From assembly GCA_002422125.1 (NCBI GenBank), contig DITF01000102.1, positions 1,667 to 38,868 of the forward strand: a stretch of 37,202 nt of DNA. Direction: 5' to 3'. This document shows positions 32,518 to 37,202 of the stretch, piece by piece; the stretch's first letter is position 1; the number at the start of each line of letters is the position of its first letter. Origin of the DNA: a bacterium UBP17_UBA6191 (lineage in GTDB: Bacteria > Muiribacteriota > UBA6191). Position numbers and translations under genes: made by a program. The notes below the pieces were generated by a model, which did no database searches, was not told the DNA's origin, and saw only the letters and a list, made by a program, of their open reading frames with translations.

Positions 32518-34256
32518 GCCTTCCTCACAAAGAAAAACCACTCCACTAAAAGGATTATAAATCCTAAAATCAGTACCCAACCTGCCATCGGCTCCCTCAA
32601 ACCATCCTCAGAATCACCCATGCTCCCCTGCATTTGCAGCCATACCGGACTAAGCGATTCATCTCCAGACCTAAGCATGGACTCACGAGCAGGTAACCTA
32701 ACATAAGAATAGGTGCCCTCTTTTTGCCACACCCCAACTCGATCCAAAACGCTGGAACTCTCAAAAACTCGATTCATATTCAGAAGTGGAGTATGTACAT
32801 ATTCCCTCTGTTCAGAATTCTCATACCCAGTATTCAGAGCATCATCACCAATTTTAGCCATCAATCGTTGCTGCAAAATATTTTCTAACAGGATGGAAAA
32901 CTCTAAGTCATGGATTATACGACGATCATCGGACACATTCAGAATACAGCGACCGCCAGATGAAGATTCACATAACACCACGGCTGCTGCAACCTGGGGC
33001 GGGGGGCTAACACCAAGAGCTAAAACTGTAAATCCATCTCTGCCCGTCAAGCTCCAGTCGGCTGGCTCCAATTCATGACCTTGTAGATACCGAGTCACTG
33101 GGGAAGTTGGATCCGTCAGAAAACTTCTTCGAAACTCCTTTTTTGCCCGGCCTTGTGACATAAATACAATATCCGCATCAAATGTGGAGTTGGAACGAGA
33201 AATTTTAAGATCTGCCTTATTCGAAGCTGATACCGGCTCAAAGCGATCGTCCATCTGCATAAATCTGTTCACAAACTGGGACAGTGGTGAGTCCGTGTCA
33301 GAAAATCCAAGAATTTCAACCGCCAATTTCTTTCGTCTGGGCCAAAAAACCATACTGCTATCTTCTTTCAGACTGTCAGCTCCAGGCGAGCTAACTTCAA
33401 CAAGAATCTCATCAGGCATTGACGACAATGGTAGCCACACGCTCGCTCTATCATTTCTTGATGAATCTAAAAACCTTACTTGGGCCCTAACAAGCTCCTT
33501 GCCAGCGCTTGAGCGAATTTGTACCAATGCTTCCCTCACCGCTCCACTGCGTCCTACATGTACCCTGATTCCACTCTGATCGGATTTTTCCTCTTGAGAA
33601 ATCTGATCAAGAAACACATTCATACGATTCTGACCCACCAGTATAAACGCCACCCCAAGCCGATTTAACTCCGAAATCTCACTCTGTTCCAATCCATCAC
33701 TCACAAAAATAACCTGTCTTTTCTGAGCTAACAGACTCATCATAAGTCTTTGTAATTCCATAAAGGATCCGTTTGGAAGATGAGAAGGCTGAATCTGAGA
33801 CAGGGTTTGAGATAGTCCCGGTAGTGTCGCAGAATAGCTGGCTTTGGAATTCCATGTCATTAATTCTATCTGGGCCTGGCCCCAATACGGCGCCAATGCC
33901 TTTTCAGCGGCCCTGTAAGCCAGTTGTAAACGCGAGGAGTTTCTTTCCATGGCCAACATGGAAGCCGAGTTATCCACAATCAACACAATCTGATTCTCTA
34001 CCCCTCCGCCCAAAAGATAAGGACGAGACAAGGCTAGAAACAAAAGAATAAAGAAAAAAAGCTGCAACCAGTAAAACAGATTGGATTGAAATTTCTCAAA
34101 CAGGGAATCACGATTTCTCTTCTCAAGTACAGCCTTCCACAAAAAATGAGAAGACACCTGTTTTCGTCGCGGTTTAACATTTAAAAAATATAGGGCCGTC
34201 AAAATAGGTAACCAGAGAAAAAATACCAGACCAGACCAATTCTCAAGCCCAAACAT
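32514..34256 (-). CDS. BatA-like membrane VWA protein
   Basis: A 580-residue protein. Its N-terminus matches the aerotolerance-regulator (BatA) N-terminal module: FFLWLPILTALYFLNVKPRR and two hydrophobic helices (one near residue 15, one LFFFILLFLALSRPYLL near 67-83). A VWA domain with VLIVDNSASMLAMERNSSRL (DxSxS at about 95-99) and QVIFVSDGLEQSE follows, then beta-rich regions and a C-terminal membrane helix (AGWVLILGFIILLVEWFFF). It begins two bases after galE and its stop overlaps the next VWA protein (ATGA). Partner AAA MoxR and DUF58 genes, usual with Bat proteins, are not in the window. Function unknown; envelope integrity is the usual suggestion for relatives. Confidence 0.85.
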   Translation of the reverse strand: MFGLENWSGLVFFLWLPILTALYFLNVKPRRKQVSSHFLWKAVLEKRNRDSLFEKFQSNLFYWLQLFFFILLFLALSRPYLLGGGVENQIVLIVDNSASMLAMERNSSRLQLAYRAAEKALAPYWGQAQIELMTWNSKASYSATLPGLSQTLSQIQPSHLPNGSFMELQRLMMSLLAQKRQVIFVSDGLEQSEISELNRLGVAFILVGQNRMNVFLDQISQEEKSDQSGIRVHVGRSGAVREALVQIRSSAGKELVRAQVRFLDSSRNDRASVWLPLSSMPDEILVEVSSPGADSLKEDSSMVFWPRRKKLAVEILGFSDTDSPLSQFVNRFMQMDDRFEPVSASNKADLKISRSNSTFDADIVFMSQGRAKKEFRRSFLTDPTSPVTRYLQGHELEPADWSLTGRDGFTVLALGVSPPPQVAAAVVLCESSSGGRCILNVSDDRRIIHDLEFSILLENILQQRLMAKIGDDALNTGYENSEQREYVHTPLLNMNRVFESSSVLDRVGVWQKEGTYSYVRLPARESMLRSGDESLSPVWLQMQGSMGDSEDGLREPMAGWVLILGFIILLVEWFFFVRKA

Positions 34257-34258
34257 TC

Positions 34259-35227
34259 TTACTGTACCAAGGTCTTAATAATCGATTGAATGGATTGAAA
34301 CTCTGGATTCCATCCCAATATTTCACGAGCCTTGGCACTAGAAGCTACCAAAATAGCCGGATCTCCTGCACGGCGGGGAGCAAATTCAAAGGGTACGGAT
34401 TTACCACAAACCTCTTCCACAGCCCGAATCACGGACAATACGCTATATCCCTGACCATTACCAAGGTTAAAGGCCGAGAAAGAACCAGTTTTTTGGTTCA
34501 GAACCTTCAAAGCCAGTTCATGGGCCTGAGCCAAATCCAGCACATGGACATAATCACGAATACAGGTACCATCTGCTGTCGCATAGTCATTTCCAAATAC
34601 CTTCAATGGTGGCCGCCTACCTTCCATAGCATCCATAATAAGTGGGATCAAGTGAGTTTCGGGATCATGTTTTTCGCCAAGATGTGTACCTGAGGCTTTA
34701 CCACAGGCATTAAAATACCTTAAAGCCACAAAATTCATGCCATAAGCCTGAGCACAATCCCTTAAAACTTGCTCCCCCAAAGCCTTACTGTGCCCATAAG
34801 GATTTACCGGTGCAATCAACGACTCCTCGGAAATTGGATTTGCCTTTGGTTCCCCGTAAACCGCAGCCGTAGAAGAAAAAACCAGATTCTTAACCCCCGC
34901 CCCGCGCATGGATTCCAATAGGTTTAAGAGACTTCCAGAGTTATTGCGGTAATACTGTAAGGGTTCCTTTACTGATTCCCCAACGGCAATGTTAGCCGCA
35001 AAATGAATCACAGCATCAATTGGCTCAAAAGCAAAAACCTTCTTTAAGTCCCAAGGATTCTGAAGATCGCCTACTACATTGACATCTCCTAGCATATCCT
35101 GACGAAAACCCGTACTAAGATTGTCAAATACGATGGTTCTATAACCCAACTGTCGCAAATACCAAACCGTATGGGAGCCAATGTAACCTGCGCCCCCAGA
35201 CACCAAAATTGTAGCTGAATTTTTCAT
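34259..35227 (-). CDS. galE: UDP-glucose 4-epimerase
   Basis: Interconverts UDP-glucose and UDP-galactose (or the N-acetyl forms) with bound NAD. Motifs: NAD loop VSGGAGYIGSHT, FDNLSTG, DAVIHFAANIAVGESVKEPL, VFSSTAAVYGEP with the catalytic serine/threonine, and PYGHSKALGEQVLRD, the YxxxK motif (Tyr and Lys). Also LRYFNACGKASGTHLGE, RDYVHVLDLAQAH, FNLGNGQGYSV and APRRAGDPAILVAS. Length 322 from ATG 35227 is normal; a TTG at 35245 would add six residues. It probably shares a transcript with the two VWA genes below it. It supplies precursors for the polysaccharide genes. Confidence 0.95.
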   Translation of the reverse strand: MKNSATILVSGGAGYIGSHTVWYLRQLGYRTIVFDNLSTGFRQDMLGDVNVVGDLQNPWDLKKVFAFEPIDAVIHFAANIAVGESVKEPLQYYRNNSGSLLNLLESMRGAGVKNLVFSSTAAVYGEPKANPISEESLIAPVNPYGHSKALGEQVLRDCAQAYGMNFVALRYFNACGKASGTHLGEKHDPETHLIPLIMDAMEGRRPPLKVFGNDYATADGTCIRDYVHVLDLAQAHELALKVLNQKTGSFSAFNLGNGQGYSVLSVIRAVEEVCGKSVPFEFAPRRAGDPAILVASSAKAREILGWNPEFQSIQSIIKTLVQ

Positions 35228-35250
35228 AAAATCATTGTAGCTCAAGGCAA

Positions 35251-35287
35251 AATAAAAAAGCCACCCACATCTCTGTGAATGGCTTTT
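35251..35287 (-). terminator. Rho-independent terminator after the LysM-like gene
   Basis: On the minus strand, AAAAGCCATTCACA (35287-35274) pairs fully with TGTGGGTGGCTTTT (35269-35256), allowing two G-T pairs. The 14-base-pair stem closes a GAGA tetraloop, followed by TTATT. It lies 24 bases after the LysM-like stop and before galE, so it separates the two units. On the plus strand no T-run follows. Confidence 0.9.
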
Positions 35288-35311
35288 GGATGTATTTAAA
35301 AGTCAGTTAGA

Positions 35312-37202
35312 TTAATATCCCTTTACCAACTCATCAAAATATAACATGCCCTCGACTAATCTAATTTTTCCTGGCTCGGTAGCATGGACCCCAAGTTCGG
35401 CAATCACCTTGATATTTCCATATCTTTGGATCATGGCAACCTGCTGATTCTGATCAATGGTGTTACCAACCGCTAATCCAATCACAGCGCCACCACCAAC
35501 AATTCCTGCCGCTACCCAACCAACTGGATTCCAGAAGTTAGATACAGCCAGAAGCGTAAGACCAGTAGCTCCTGCACCAAGACCGGTGCCCAACAAGGTA
35601 CCTGTAATTCCGCGGTCCATTTTTTCAGATAGTTCCTCAAAAAACTTTCTGGCATCGCGAGTCGCGGTACTTAATCTGTCCTGATCTGCAAAGGATGCAC
35701 TCAAAGCTGCCACACTGCTTAATCCGGCCAGCCATTGCGTCCTTAGACCTGTGGCCTGAGAAATTTTAGCTGAATTTCCTTCCATCAGATCTTCAAACTG
35801 AGGTTTAGCCCCTGTACCTCGATCCATAAACATCTTCTTATCTGGATCAATTCCTAACCTTCTTAATGCAGCCGTGGAATTCAAATCTCGAAATTTACCA
35901 TCCCCAGATCTCCACCAGGAGGGCTGAACGGCTTTAACTGCCATGGCCATACCCACCAGGGAAATCATGCTTTTTCTCAAAGTTGCAAACTCGGAATCCG
36001 AATACAAATCCACTGAATAGCGATCCACATTTGAGTAGACCAACTTCAAACGATTGATTACCTGACTAACCCTGGATGTCTCTACATCCACATTAGTCAA
36101 TTCAAACAATTTGCGAGTAGCTTCCTTTTTATTGGACTCAGTAAGGTTTTCCCACCATGTACCTTCAGCCGTCCAACCAGCACCAAGGATATCAACTGTA
36201 TCCTGAACGATCTGTAGTAACACGCGGTTCATCTCACGAACCTCGCGAGTCATACCAACTCGGGCATTCGCTGAAGAACGGGTTCCGGTTACATCTTCCT
36301 CAATGCGGAAACGATCTGTAGCAACAGCTCCCCCATTCCTGCGGTAATTCTCTACGGCCTCATAGGCTACATTCACCGAAGTTTCGAACTCTCGAATCGC
36401 AGTGGCTGAAGCAGTCGAAGCTGAACCACTGGCTGTTCTGGATGTAGCAATGGCATCTTTTGCTGCTCTATACTTTCGTGCAGCGTCTCTAACCTTTTCG
36501 GCCACATCTCTTGGCAACATATCTAGTTGCAACGAGGCATTGGAAACCACTACCACCTTATCTCGTAACTCTCGAGACATAGGAAAGGAGCTGTCAGTGA
36601 CTAGCATCTGGGTTGCTCCACCACGAGTGGCAACCTCATGCACTCTATGGTAATTGGTCAGTGCTGTTTTAAATTCAGTACTATTTTCACCATGCATCTT
36701 CAAAGCAATCAAAACTTCGGTAAAGGCCTTACGAGCCTCCTTGGATTCCTCGGCATCAGCCGCATAACGAATCATTTTCCTTCTAAGATCTGCATCCTTA
36801 ATCTCGCTGACCAAGGCCATAGTCACATCAAGAAGTTGCTTTTCCTGAATACCCATGACAGTCAACATAGCGATCTTGTGAGGAAGGAAAACAATGTCCC
36901 CGGCCATCAAATTTTGAGGATTTATCGAATGATTAAAGTTGTGAGACAACAACTCAACATAAATTTCCTGGTTGAACTCTCCATAAATCTTCCTGGAAAG
37001 AACTTCTGCAAGCTCTTTCATATTTTTTTCTTTTTCGACACGAATAAACGGTTTAGCTTGAGATGTCTCTTGTCTTCTCCAGTTAGGAGTATCCACACCA
37101 GTGCCACCGGTTGGACTACCGTCCAGTGTAAACCCTTGACCCCCGGCCTGAAGTCCAGCTTGAACACCACTCTGGGTTAAGTCACGAGTCATTCTGGTTT
37201 GC
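35312..37202 (-). CDS. LysM-like protein with glycine-rich hydrophobic segments (probably incomplete at 5' end)
   Basis: At least 626 residues. The frame is open through the window edge upstream of Met at 37192 (Gln-Thr-Arg precede it), so the true start may lie outside. After a glycine/threonine-rich N-terminus comes a LysM-like unit (residues about 58-104: ELAEVLSRKIYGEF, IYVELLSHNF, INPQNLMAGDIVFLP). The middle is helical and charged with an Ala/Ser/Thr-rich linker (SRTASGSASTASATA). Near the C-terminus (about 530-590) are two hydrophobic glycine-rich stretches (GTLLGTGLGAGATGLTLLAV and VGWVAAGIVGGGAVIGLAVG), which look like glycine-zipper hairpins. A secreted or injected, membrane-inserting protein is possible; a cell-wall-binding protein is the alternative. 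No signal peptide is visible in this part. Confidence 0.6.
   Translation of the reverse strand, partial: QTRMTRDLTQSGVQAGLQAGGQGFTLDGSPTGGTGVDTPNWRRQETSQAKPFIRVEKEKNMKELAEVLSRKIYGEFNQEIYVELLSHNFNHSINPQNLMAGDIVFLPHKIAMLTVMGIQEKQLLDVTMALVSEIKDADLRRKMIRYAADAEESKEARKAFTEVLIALKMHGENSTEFKTALTNYHRVHEVATRGGATQMLVTDSSFPMSRELRDKVVVVSNASLQLDMLPRDVAEKVRDAARKYRAAKDAIATSRTASGSASTASATAIREFETSVNVAYEAVENYRRNGGAVATDRFRIEEDVTGTRSSANARVGMTREVREMNRVLLQIVQDTVDILGAGWTAEGTWWENLTESNKKEATRKLFELTNVDVETSRVSQVINRLKLVYSNVDRYSVDLYSDSEFATLRKSMISLVGMAMAVKAVQPSWWRSGDGKFRDLNSTAALRRLGIDPDKKMFMDRGTGAKPQFEDLMEGNSAKISQATGLRTQWLAGLSSVAALSASFADQDRLSTATRDARKFFEELSEKMDRGITGTLLGTGLGAGATGLTLLAVSNFWNPVGWVAAGIVGGGAVIGLAVGNTIDQNQQVAMIQRYGNIKVIAELGVHATEPGKIRLVEGMLYFDELVKGY

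Noticed and set aside
36638..37180. Plus-strand frame of 180 codons opposite the LysM-like gene
   Set aside because: No ribosome site; the minus-strand frame is longer, has a LysM-like pattern and is followed by a proper terminator.

Overview
This looks like chromosomal DNA from a bacterium of moderate G+C (120-base slices I counted by hand ranged from about 35 to 49 percent). Genes are packed tightly, with many ATGA or TAATG stop/start overlaps and no gap over 300 bases without a gene. A lipoprotein, several exported or membrane-anchored proteins, polysaccharide genes and DivIVA/YggT/YggS fit a bacterium with a complex envelope. The gene order matches no model genome I recognise, and I do not name a phylum.

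Left part: a minus-strand operon (2799 down to 1) holds a coiled-coil protein, PRPP synthetase, a CgeB-like glycosyltransferase and the first 111 codons of an acyl-AMP ligase. Divergent from it is a plus-strand run (2878-13249) of ten genes: pheS without an adjacent pheT, a ROK-family kinase that has lost its zinc cysteines, an ASKHA-fold protein, a 37-residue membrane peptide, a helical-repeat protein, a PHP phosphoesterase, two large TPR-TM-TPR membrane proteins and a small exported protein. Most of the last eight overlap or nearly touch, so they may form one envelope-associated system of unknown function.

Middle: glyQS (minus), a single-pass membrane protein (plus), a yggS-yggT-divIVA operon (minus) and a lipoprotein gene (plus). 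Directly after the lipoprotein comes a three-gene cassette (17214-20174): a DUF262 protein, an OLD/DUF3696-like ATPase and a protein with a PLD-like C-terminal half. It has the architecture of an anti-phage or conflict system and is the best candidate for an undescribed system here.

Right part: a long minus-strand stretch runs from 29299 down to 20167. It contains a Wzz/GumC-type chain-length protein, a NagD-type HAD phosphatase, an acidic protein with tyrosine-periodic repeats, an exported protein, tRNA-Ser(GGA), lemA, htpX, two unknown small proteins and a polyprenyl-phosphate sugar transferase. A stand-alone mannose-6-phosphate isomerase cupin faces it on the plus strand. A further minus block carries galE and two membrane VWA proteins (BatA-like, and a double VWA with an amidotransferase-like domain). 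The window ends in a LysM-like protein with glycine-rich hydrophobic segments, closed by a clear Rho-independent terminator. I see no insertion sequence, integrase, CRISPR array or rRNA.
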